From Olavius algarvensis Delta 4 endosymbiont (GTDB lineage Bacteria > Desulfobacterota > Desulfobacteria > Desulfobacterales > CAJINA01), in assembly GCA_905176665.1 (NCBI GenBank), contig CAJINA010000106.1:1-64000 (forward strand): a stretch of DNA of 64,000 nucleotides, given 5' to 3'. Shown here in pieces: positions 9,252 through 16,353 of the stretch. A program made the translations under genes and the position numbers. Position 1 is the stretch's first letter; every line of letters begins with the position of its first letter. Below the pieces are notes generated by a model, which was given only the letters and a program-made list of their open reading frames with translations, was not told where the DNA came from and did no database searches.

Positions 9252-9395
9252 AAGCGGTCTCAAATAGGCCTTTTGGCCCAATCTCGGCGTTGGGCGGACA
9301 TTTCAAATCCTCGAAATACTTTAAAGTATTCCTCCGGTTTGAACTGTTCACCCGCCTTGACCTTGCCCCAAAATTCATATTTGAGACAGCTTCTA
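9251..9395. repeat. Terminal-inverted-repeat element between livH and livK
   Basis: The ends TAGAAGCGGTCTCAAAT and ATTTGAGACAGCTTCTA are inverted repeats. The internal GGCCCAATCTCGGCGTTGGGCG, the centre TCCTCGAAATACTTTAAAGT-ATTCCTCCGGT and CGCCTTGACCTTGCCCCAAAA match the family. It starts at the last base of the livH stop and ends 55 bases before livK. Confidence 0.85.
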
Positions 9396-9449
9396 TAAGT
9401 ATAAATAGATTTAGGCAATAGGATGACACTTCAAACAAAGGAGGGGGTC

Positions 9450-10643
9450 ATGAATAGAAGATTGCTGGCGGTATTACTTGTAACGGGTGTGCTGGTGAGC
9501 GGGCTTTGTTCCGGGGTGATGGCGGAAGAGGGGGTTACGGACACGGAGATCCATATCGGATCCTGGGGACCGCAGACCGGGCCCGCGGCTGCCTGGGGAT
9601 CTGTGCCCCGTGGAACGGACGCCTATTTTAAAATGATAAACGCCAATGGCGGGATCAACGGCCGCAAAATTGTGTACCACAGCTTCGATGACAGCTACAA
9701 CCCGGCCAAAACCAAGGCCGGCGTCAAGGAATTGCAGGAAGGCACCGGCATGTTCGCCTGGGTGGTGGGCGTGGGATCCTCCCCGGGACTTGCCGTCAGG
9801 GATTACCTGATGGAACGCAAGATTCCCTGGGTCGGGCCGGCCGCCGGTTCACTGCATTGGATCAAGCCGCCTCATAAGTACCTTTTTGGCGTTTACCCCC
9901 TGTATTACAAAGAAGCCAAAGCCTTGGTGCGGTATGCAGTGGAAAACCTGGGCAAAAAGAGGGTGGCCGTTGCTTTTCAGAATGACGAGTACGGTAAAAA
10001 CGGTCTGAAAGGGGCCATCGATGAACTCGCGGCTCACAATCTCAAGCCGGTGGCGCTGGTTCCGGTGGAGTTCAAGGACACCGATATGAAACCGCACGTC
10101 ATGAAACTGCGCCGGTCCAATGCCGACATGGTCCTGTTGTGGACCAGTGTCGGCCACGCCGTCCGCCTCGTCGGTACCAGCAAGGCCATGAAGTTCGCGC
10201 CCCAGTTCATGAGCACCAGCACCTGTAGTGATTTCCCGTTGATGATCCACATTTCCAAAGGGCTCTGGGAAGGGGTGATCACTGCGGCCTTCGGCGAACT
10301 GCCCGATTCCGACAACCCCTTGCTGCAGACATACAAAGCCGAGGCCTATGGCAAATTCGCCGCTCCGAAGGAGCGCTGGGGGGTGTTCTATTATGCTGGC
10401 ATCTTATTTGCCGAGCCGCTGGTGGAAGCCATCAAGCGCTGCGGTCGGGACCTAACCCGGGAGCGATTGGTCAAAGAGCTGGAAGGATTGCGTAATTTCA
10501 AGGGGATTGGTCCGGTGGTGAATTACAAGCCGTTCGATCCCAAGGATCCCAACAGCCGCCAGGGCACGCATGCCACCTTTTTGGTGCAGTGCCTGAAAGG
10601 CGGTAAATCTAAAAAGCTGACTGATTGGATAACTATCCGCTGA
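9450..10643 (+). CDS. livK: ABC importer periplasmic binding protein (LivK/LivJ family)
   Basis: A 397-residue exported protein with a Sec signal peptide (MNRR then a hydrophobic core, cleavage likely after VMA at 25). The mature part has the type I periplasmic binding fold typical of this family: an early EIHIGSWGPQTGPAA ligand segment and a GGINGRKI motif. It delivers substrate to LivHM. The start is fixed by AAAGGAGGGG just before ATG at 9450; the frame is open to 9423. The neighbouring acyl-CoA synthetase hints that the ligand may be a carboxylic acid rather than an amino acid, but this is inference. Confidence 0.93.
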   Translation: MNRRLLAVLLVTGVLVSGLCSGVMAEEGVTDTEIHIGSWGPQTGPAAAWGSVPRGTDAYFKMINANGGINGRKIVYHSFDDSYNPAKTKAGVKELQEGTGMFAWVVGVGSSPGLAVRDYLMERKIPWVGPAAGSLHWIKPPHKYLFGVYPLYYKEAKALVRYAVENLGKKRVAVAFQNDEYGKNGLKGAIDELAAHNLKPVALVPVEFKDTDMKPHVMKLRRSNADMVLLWTSVGHAVRLVGTSKAMKFAPQFMSTSTCSDFPLMIHISKGLWEGVITAAFGELPDSDNPLLQTYKAEAYGKFAAPKERWGVFYYAGILFAEPLVEAIKRCGRDLTRERLVKELEGLRNFKGIGPVVNYKPFDPKDPNSRQGTHATFLVQCLKGGKSKKLTDWITIR

Positions 10644-11422
10644 TGAAGGCTTTCTTTGAAATAGATCAATTGACCATTTCGTTCGGGGGGCTCACGGCCC
10701 TGGACAATATTGCGCTCAGTGTCGACCAGGGTGAAATATTCGCGGTCATCGGTCCCAACGGGGCCGGAAAAACCACCCTGTTCAATTGCATTAGCGGGCT
10801 ATACCGCCCGGACAGGGGGACCCTCTTTTTCAAGGGGGTTTCCCTGCAGGGCAAAAAGCCCGATCGCATCGCGCGCCTGGGAATCGCCCGGACCTTCCAG
10901 AACATCGAGCTGTTTGCCCACATGAATACCATGGAGAACATTATGCTGGGCCGGCATATTTTTATGCAGACCGGGCTGCTGCGCGGGGTGTTTATGTGGG
11001 GCCGGCACTCTTATGCCGGCCGCGAAGAGCTGCGCCACCGTAAAAAGGTGGAAGAGATTATCGATTTTCTGGACCTGCAGGCCGTGCGCAACAAACCGGT
11101 CGGCGCCCTGCCGTACGGGACCCAGAAACTCATCGAGCTAGGCAGGGCCCTGGCCCTGGAGCCTGAGCTTTTGATGCTGGACGAACCCTGCGCGGGAATG
11201 AATACCGAAGAGAAACAGGATATGATCTTCTGGGTCAAGGATATCCAGGATGAGTTGGGGATTACGATCCTGCTGATTGAACACGACATGAACATGGTCA
11301 TGGATATTTCAGACCGGATCCTGGCCGTCAACTTCGGTCAGCCGATACTCACCGGCAGTCCGGACGAGGTGAGCCGGCATCCGGAGGTTCTGCAGGCTTA
11401 TTTAGGGGCGGAAGAGGGGTAG
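10643..11422 (+). CDS. livG: ABC importer ATPase LivG
   Basis: A 259-residue ATP-binding subunit: Walker A GPNGAGKT (37-44), a family-type signature LPYGTQKLIELGRAL in place of LSGGQ, Walker B LLMLDEP, and the H-loop LLIEHDMNMVM. It has the long insert after Walker A that marks LivG. Its ATG overlaps the livK stop (TGATG), so translation is probably coupled; no strong ribosome binding site is seen. An upstream in-frame ATG at 10625 is less likely. Confidence 0.93.
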   Translation: MKAFFEIDQLTISFGGLTALDNIALSVDQGEIFAVIGPNGAGKTTLFNCISGLYRPDRGTLFFKGVSLQGKKPDRIARLGIARTFQNIELFAHMNTMENIMLGRHIFMQTGLLRGVFMWGRHSYAGREELRHRKKVEEIIDFLDLQAVRNKPVGALPYGTQKLIELGRALALEPELLMLDEPCAGMNTEEKQDMIFWVKDIQDELGITILLIEHDMNMVMDISDRILAVNFGQPILTGSPDEVSRHPEVLQAYLGAEEG

Positions 11423-11463
11423 GGGAACCAACGGAACCAAAGTGCCCGCATCCAGTTTCTTGA

Positions 11464-11547
11464 TCTTACGCTTTATCCTAATCTTAATCCCGGTTTGCAT
11501 TGTCCTAAATGCCGCTGATTGATTAAGATTAGGAGCAAGCGTAAGAG
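11464..11547. repeat. Long inverted repeat between livG and livF
   Basis: CTTACGCTTTATCCTAATCTT on the left pairs with AAGATTAGGAGCAAGCGTAAG on the right, around a loop of about 35 bases. It has no T-run, so it looks more like an mRNA-structuring or repeat-derived element than a terminator. It sits in the 158-base gap between two genes that should be co-expressed. Confidence 0.6.
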
Positions 11548-11580
11548 TGAGAGTAAGAAAGGACAGGACCGGAGTAGCCA

Positions 11581-12357
11581 TTGGACGCATTGCTCGAGAT
11601 AAAGAACATCGAAACCTACTACGACCTTATCTATGCCCTCAGGGGGGTGTCCCTGGCCGTGGAGGAAGGTACCATCACGACGATTCTCGGCACCAACGGC
11701 GCCGGCAAGTCCACGATCCTCAAGACCGTTATGGGGTTGATCGACGACCAGCCGGACAAGGGCACCATCACCTTTGACGACCGGCGGATCGACGGCCGGG
11801 ATACCGAAGAGATCGTCCGCCGGGGGATCTCGTTTGTACCCGAAGGCCGGGAGGTGTTCGAGGAATTGACCGTGCACGAAAACCTGCTGATGGGTGCCTA
11901 TACCCGGCGCGACCGCGAACAAATCGCAAGCGACTTTGAAAGGGTGTATGATTATTTCCCCGTGTTGCAGGAACGTTCCCGGCAATGGGCGGGCACCCTG
12001 TCCGGCGGCGAACAGCAAATGCTCGCCATCGGCCGGGCCCTGATGAGCCGGCCCCGGTTGTTGTTCCTGGACGAGCCGTCACTGGGGCTATCTCCCATCC
12101 TGGTTAAGGAGATCTTCGGTATCATCGAGACGATCAACCAAAAAGGCGTGACCATTCTGCTGGTCGAACAGAATGCGCGGATGGCGCTGGCTATTTCGCA
12201 TTTTGGGTTGATCCTGGAAAACGGCCGTTTCGTGATGAAGGGCCGCGCCGACGACCTGGCCGCGGATAAAGACGTCCAGGAATTCTATATGGGGGTGCGG
12301 TCCGAAACTTCCGCCAAAGGCTACCAGCGGTGGAAAAGAAAGAAGGCATGGCGCTGA
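11581..12357 (+). CDS. livF: ABC importer ATPase LivF
   Basis: A 258-residue second ATPase of the liv system, with Walker A GTNGAGKST (about 37-45), signature LSGGEQQ, Walker B LLFLDEPSLGLSP and the LLVEQNA H-loop region. It starts with TTG at 11581 (GGAG about seven bases upstream); no better start exists nearby. The C-terminus is Lys/Arg-rich. Its last codons overlap the start region of the acyl-CoA synthetase, making that gene part of the same operon. Confidence 0.92.
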   Translation: MDALLEIKNIETYYDLIYALRGVSLAVEEGTITTILGTNGAGKSTILKTVMGLIDDQPDKGTITFDDRRIDGRDTEEIVRRGISFVPEGREVFEELTVHENLLMGAYTRRDREQIASDFERVYDYFPVLQERSRQWAGTLSGGEQQMLAIGRALMSRPRLLFLDEPSLGLSPILVKEIFGIIETINQKGVTILLVEQNARMALAISHFGLILENGRFVMKGRADDLAADKDVQEFYMGVRSETSAKGYQRWKRKKAWR

Positions 12358-14174
12358 TGGCCCCATCTCCCACACAAGCGGCTGAAACGACGCCGCAGGT
12401 TTTCACCAACACCGTCCGGGCATGCGGCGGCCGGGTCGCGCTGCGCAAAAAGGAGCTGGGTCTGTGGCATGACATTTTGTGGGAGGACTATTACCGGCAG
12501 GTGCGCTATGTCGGTCAGGCCCTCATCGAACTGGGCCTCGAGCCGGGCCAGTGCGTTTCTATCATAGGTGATAACTGCCACCAATGGGTCAAGGCGGATA
12601 TGGGCGTGCAATGCGCCGGCGGTGTCGCGGTCGGGATTTATGCCACCAATGCCTGGCAGCAGGTTGAATTCGTGACCCAGAACTCGGAATCCAGGTTTCT
12701 GTTCGTCGAGAATGAGGAGCAGCTGGATAAATGGCTGCATTTCAAGGAGCGCTCCCGGCAGCTTTACCGGGTCATTGTCTGGGATACCGAGGGGCTCCGC
12801 CAGTTTTCGGACCCCATGGTCATGACCTATGACCAGTTGCTGGAAATTGGGCGGGCAGCCGAAAAAAATTATCCCGAACGGCTGGATACACGCATGCAGG
12901 CCGTTCAGCCCGAAGACCTGTGCGTCTTGATCTATACGTCCGGTACCACGGGGCCGCCCAAGGGTGCTATGCTGACCCACCGCAATGTCACCTGGATGGC
13001 CCGGGCCGTCAGCCAAGCCAACACCATTCACCCGACCGACGAAGTGCTTTCCTTTTTGCCCCTGTGTCACATTTTTGAACGCCTCTTCTCGGTTTTTGTC
13101 CACATCACCTATGGCTATACGGTCAACTTTGTCGAAAAGCCCGACACCGTCATGGACAATATGGTAGAAGTCTCTCCCACCGTGGGCTACGCGGTGCCCC
13201 GAATCTGGGAGAAGTATTACTCGGCAATCATGATTAAAATGTCAGATGCCACCTGGTTTAAACGCGCCGTATTCAAAGTGGCCCTTCAGGTTGGAAATGC
13301 CCGGGCCAATTTGAAAATGAATTTCAAACCGGTTCCCGGTTCGGTGGCCTTGCTCTGCACATTGGCCCGCCTGGCGGTATTCAGAAAACTCAAGGAGCGC
13401 CTGGGTTTCGACAGGATCCGGGTGGCCTACTCCGGGGCCGCCCCGATTTCGGGCGAGGTGCTCAAATTTTTTCAGTCCATCGGCATCAACCTGATCGAGG
13501 GGTACGGCCAGACCGAGGGTACCGGGGTCACCACGCTGTCGACGGACGGTCGGGTGAAATTCGGGACGGTGGGCAAGCCGCTGCCGGACACCCAGGTGAA
13601 AATCGCCGCGGATGGCGAAATTCTGGTCAAGTCACCCGGGGTATTCAAGGGGTACTATCAGAATCCGAAAGGGACCCGCGAGACGATCCGGGACGGCTGG
13701 CTGCACACCGGCGACGTCGGCAACCTGGATGAAGACGGCTACCTGACCATCACGGACCGCAAAAAGGATGTCATTGTGACGGCCGGCGGGAAGAACATCA
13801 CCCCGCAGTACATCGAGAACAAACTCAAGGCCAGTTTGTATATCAACGATGCCGTGGTGGTCGGCGACCGGCGCAAGTACCTGACCTGCCTGATCATGAT
13901 TGATGAAGACAATGTGATCAAGTTTGCCCAGGACCATAAGATCCAGTTCAGCACCTACCGGGATCTAACCCAAAGCCCGGCCGTCGGCGACCTGATCCAG
14001 GGGGAGGTCGATCAGGTGAACGCCACCCTGGCCCGGGTGGAAAACGTACGCAAATTTACCATCCTTCCCAAAAAATTGTACGAGGAAGATGGCGAAGTAA
14101 CCCCCACGATGAAGGTCAAAAGAAAGTTTGTGCATGAGGCGTTTAGTGATTATATAGAGGCCATGTACAACTGA
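12348..14174 (+). CDS. AMP-forming long-chain acyl-CoA synthetase
   Basis: About 608 residues of the ANL adenylating superfamily. The ATP-binding P-loop reads YTSGTTGPPKGAM (from 196), followed by EGYGQTEG (about 384), HTGDVG and DRKKDVIV, and a C-terminal lysine-containing KFVHEAFSDYI segment. It should activate a fatty or other carboxylic acid to its CoA thioester with ATP. The length and motifs resemble FadD15-type synthetases. The start is ambiguous: GTG 12330, ATG 12348 or ATG 12357 (TGATG overlap with livF). Its place at the end of the liv operon suggests it activates what the importer brings in. Confidence 0.92.
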   Translation: MALMAPSPTQAAETTPQVFTNTVRACGGRVALRKKELGLWHDILWEDYYRQVRYVGQALIELGLEPGQCVSIIGDNCHQWVKADMGVQCAGGVAVGIYATNAWQQVEFVTQNSESRFLFVENEEQLDKWLHFKERSRQLYRVIVWDTEGLRQFSDPMVMTYDQLLEIGRAAEKNYPERLDTRMQAVQPEDLCVLIYTSGTTGPPKGAMLTHRNVTWMARAVSQANTIHPTDEVLSFLPLCHIFERLFSVFVHITYGYTVNFVEKPDTVMDNMVEVSPTVGYAVPRIWEKYYSAIMIKMSDATWFKRAVFKVALQVGNARANLKMNFKPVPGSVALLCTLARLAVFRKLKERLGFDRIRVAYSGAAPISGEVLKFFQSIGINLIEGYGQTEGTGVTTLSTDGRVKFGTVGKPLPDTQVKIAADGEILVKSPGVFKGYYQNPKGTRETIRDGWLHTGDVGNLDEDGYLTITDRKKDVIVTAGGKNITPQYIENKLKASLYINDAVVVGDRRKYLTCLIMIDEDNVIKFAQDHKIQFSTYRDLTQSPAVGDLIQGEVDQVNATLARVENVRKFTILPKKLYEEDGEVTPTMKVKRKFVHEAFSDYIEAMYN

Positions 14175-14204
14175 TTGCCGGTTTTTTGAGATGGCCATAT
14201 TAAC

Positions 14205-14340
14205 AACGCAACTTTCGGGAATTGTGAAAGTTTGGGCTCCGTATCGGTATCGGGTTCGAAATCGCTATCGAAATCGGGGTCCGCATGAGGTTTTCCAAGC
14301 CGATTTCGATTCAGGCTGAAACCCGAATGTTGAGTTTTCA
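14205..14340. repeat. Hairpin repeat of the CGATTTCGAT family
   Basis: The left end CAACTTTCGGGAATTGTGAAAG and the right end GCTGAAACCCGAATGTTGAG are inverted; inside, GGTATCGGGTTCGAAATCGCT and a copy of CCGATTTCGATT face each other around GGTCCGCATGAGG. The copy at 53123-53272 shares the ends and the GGTCCGCATGA centre. It lies between the acyl-CoA synthetase and a small gene. Confidence 0.75.
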
Positions 14341-14360
14341 ACTTACGATGGACAAATATC

Positions 14361-14549
14361 ATGGCGAAGCATAATTGCGAAACCTGTGCATTTCGGGCCA
14401 AGTACGACCGCAATCCAAAATCCCTGTTAGGCCGGATCTGGCGCTGGCATGCAGGCTGGTGCCCCGGATGGAAGGCTTACATGCGATCTTTGGAGGACCC
14501 AAAGCGGATCGAGCTGGCCGTTAAATACGATACGCGAAAGTATCGATAG
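14361..14549 (+). CDS. Small Cys/Trp-rich protein, 62 residues
   Basis: It is basic and soluble with a CETC motif (residues 6-9) and a third cysteine in WCPGW (about residue 34). The GRIWRWHAGWCPGWKAYM stretch is rich in Trp and conserved-looking. Three to four cysteines suggest metal or Fe-S binding, but I do not recognise the family. The ribosome binding site is weak. It lies 22 bases upstream of a lipoprotein gene and may be co-transcribed with it. Confidence 0.7.
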   Translation: MAKHNCETCAFRAKYDRNPKSLLGRIWRWHAGWCPGWKAYMRSLEDPKRIELAVKYDTRKYR

Positions 14550-14570
14550 CTTCTATACCCGGGAGGAGAT

Positions 14571-15074
14571 ATGCATCGTGTAAACTGGGTGGCTGTCACC
14601 GGTACCTGTGGCCGTATGCTGGGCGGGTGCCTGGCAGGCATCCTCCTGCTGACAATCGGCTGCCTGGAGCATTACGGCCGTATGGACCCCAGCACGGAGG
14701 TGGACCGGTTGTTTGAAGCGGCCAAGGTCCTGCCGGACTACAACTACTATTATGCCGGCGGGCAAAACAACCCGCGCGCGTTGCTGGGAATCCATAGAGC
14801 GTATACCCAGACCAACGCTTCCTGGACGCCCATGAAGGGATTGAATCCGGAGATATTGAAAAAACGGGTGGCGGCCATGACCAATGAGATCGGCCACGCC
14901 CCGGAAACCTACGGCGGGGCCATCTTCAGCCCGGACGGAGCTCAGATGGGGATCTGGTATTCAAGATCCAGGGATGTGATCATCCGTTTTGGGGAAAACC
15001 GCGAAGTCTCCGTCAGCCTGCCGCGCTGGCCGGATGAGAACAAGGAGAGGCGCAGCCCCTTCTCGGTGCCCTAA
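14571..15074 (+). CDS. Putative lipoprotein, 167 residues
   Basis: ATG at 14571 has a strong GGGAGGAGAT site. The N-terminus is a signal sequence ending LLLTIGC, so C31 is the probable lipidated cysteine (an acceptable, not ideal, lipobox). The rest is a compact soluble domain with no recognised family, rich in Tyr and Asn around residues 60-75 (PDYNYYYAGGQNNP). It probably sits in the cell envelope. A convergent lipoprotein gene begins 89 bases downstream on the other strand. Confidence 0.8.
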   Translation: MHRVNWVAVTGTCGRMLGGCLAGILLLTIGCLEHYGRMDPSTEVDRLFEAAKVLPDYNYYYAGGQNNPRALLGIHRAYTQTNASWTPMKGLNPEILKKRVAAMTNEIGHAPETYGGAIFSPDGAQMGIWYSRSRDVIIRFGENREVSVSLPRWPDENKERRSPFSVP

Positions 15075-15162
15075 CGCTGATAAAAACCTACATCACATTT
15101 GCACTGGGAACATTCCGAATTTCGATTTTATTATTTCGGATTCATAAACTTCTCACAGAAGT

Positions 15163-15867
15163 TTATTCTGGTAACCGCTTGGCCAGGTTCCGGGCGGCTT
15201 CGCCGATGACCGTCTGGAGCGAGACCGCATCCTCGTTGACCTCTTCTTCAGACCAGTTCAATTCCTGCACGCCTTCCCAGGCGATGCTGCCGTCCTTGGC
15301 ATCCCAGATCTGGAAAAACAACCGTAATTTGGCGTGTTTGGTTTCCATCAGGCGGAGTCCGAACACACTAAAACGACCGGAAGAACCCTGGGTGAAACTG
15401 GCCAGTTTGAGTTGGGCCAGGTGGCGTGTCCCGGTCACTTCACCGACCTGGTAGAGCGTTTTGCTGTCAAACAGGCCGGTGTCTTTGTATTCGGCAAACA
15501 TGCGCTGGTAGGCTTGGCCCAGGTCGGCCCGATTAATGGCACTCAGGGTTTCCGGCAGCGACACGCATTTGAAATCCGGACGCTCGGTTTTCAGGGTTTC
15601 CACAAAGGTGAAGGCCGCCGCCTGTTTTTCCTCCTCCTGGCCGGTTACGGTCGAGGGGGTGATAAACGCAATTCCGCTGTTGCGCAGTTCATCAGCGGAA
15701 AGCGAAAATTGGTGATGGTTGACGGTGGAATAGACCTGCGCCGACCCGCAGCCGGCCACCCAGGCCAGCAGTCCGGCCGCCGCAAAAAAATATAGGGCCA
15801 ACTTGAAACGCAGGGCACGCGTCGTATGGCCGGAAAGTGTTTGTCCGGTTTGCTTTTGAAGTTTCAT
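15163..15867 (-). CDS. Putative lipoprotein, 234 residues
   Basis: The signal sequence has a good lipobox, AWVAGC, with C40 as the lipid site, after an unusually long polar N-region. The mature part (about 195 residues) includes GTRHLAQLKLASFTQG and KLRLFFQIWDAKDGSIAWEG, patterns seen in envelope lipoproteins with a CsgG/TolB-like alpha-beta fold; that resemblance is only suggestive. AGGAGG precedes the ATG at 15867. It is convergent with the lipoprotein gene at 14571. Confidence 0.8.
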   Translation of the reverse strand: MKLQKQTGQTLSGHTTRALRFKLALYFFAAAGLLAWVAGCGSAQVYSTVNHHQFSLSADELRNSGIAFITPSTVTGQEEEKQAAAFTFVETLKTERPDFKCVSLPETLSAINRADLGQAYQRMFAEYKDTGLFDSKTLYQVGEVTGTRHLAQLKLASFTQGSSGRFSVFGLRLMETKHAKLRLFFQIWDAKDGSIAWEGVQELNWSEEEVNEDAVSLQTVIGEAARNLAKRLPE

Positions 15868-16063
15868 GGTCCTCCTGGTGTCGGGCCCGTGGGGCTCGAT
15901 TTAGGTCCTGTCGCGGTCAATTTGCCAATCATATCGTCCCATTGCCTGAAATCAAGGTTTTTATAAGTTTTCCTTGATTTTAGAACGGGGTTCTGCGTAC
16001 ATCATCACTCGCGCCACCGTCAACGAGCGGGCCGGTCGGATGAATCGGCACCCGGTGCGATAA

Positions 16064-16100
16064 TAAAGGGGCTTCAGGTCTGGAAACCTGAAACCCCTTA
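16064..16100 (-). terminator. Terminator downstream of tRNA-Thr
   Basis: On the minus strand AAGGGGTTTCAGGT / ACCTGAAGCCCCTT forms a 14-bp stem with one G-U pair and a six-base loop, followed by TTATTAT. It begins nine bases after the tRNA 3' end. Confidence 0.85.
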
Positions 16101-16108
16101 GGTATTCT

Positions 16109-16184
16109 TGGAGCCACCGTGCGGAGTCGAACCGCAGACCTACGCATTACGAGTGCGTCGCTCTACCAACTGAGCTACGGTGGC
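16109..16184 (-). tRNA. tRNA-Thr (anticodon CGT)
   Basis: The minus strand folds as a 76-nt cloverleaf. The acceptor arm GCCACCG pairs with CGGTGGC, the D-loop AGCTCAGTTGGTAGAGC is canonical, and the anticodon stem ACGCA/TGCGT carries loop CTCGTAA, giving anticodon CGT (codon ACG). The T-arm is GCGGTTCGACTCCGC. The CCA end is encoded (16109-16111). It is transcribed leftward, away from mfd. Confidence 0.96.
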
Positions 16185-16185
16185 C

Positions 16186-16328
16186 AGAAGCCATCTCAAA
16201 AAAGTCTTTTGGTCCAATCTCGGCGTTGGGCGCGAAATTCAAATCCTCGAAGTACAGCAGTACTCCTCCGGTTTGAATGTAGCGGCCGCCGCACCTTGAA
16301 CCAAAATCCGTTTTTTGAGATAGCTTCT
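16186..16328. repeat. Terminal-inverted-repeat element between tRNA-Thr and mfd
   Basis: The ends AGAAGCCATCTCAAAAAA and TTTTTTGAGATAGCTTCT are inverted; GTCCAATCTCGGCGTTGGGCG, the centre TCCTCGAAGTACAGCAGTACTCCTCCGGT and CCTTGAACCAAAA complete the family pattern. It starts two bases from the tRNA 5' end and takes up nearly the whole gap, so the tRNA and mfd promoters must overlap it or lie within it. Confidence 0.85.
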
Positions 16329-16353
16329 CAATCGGTGAGCAATTACTGTATTT

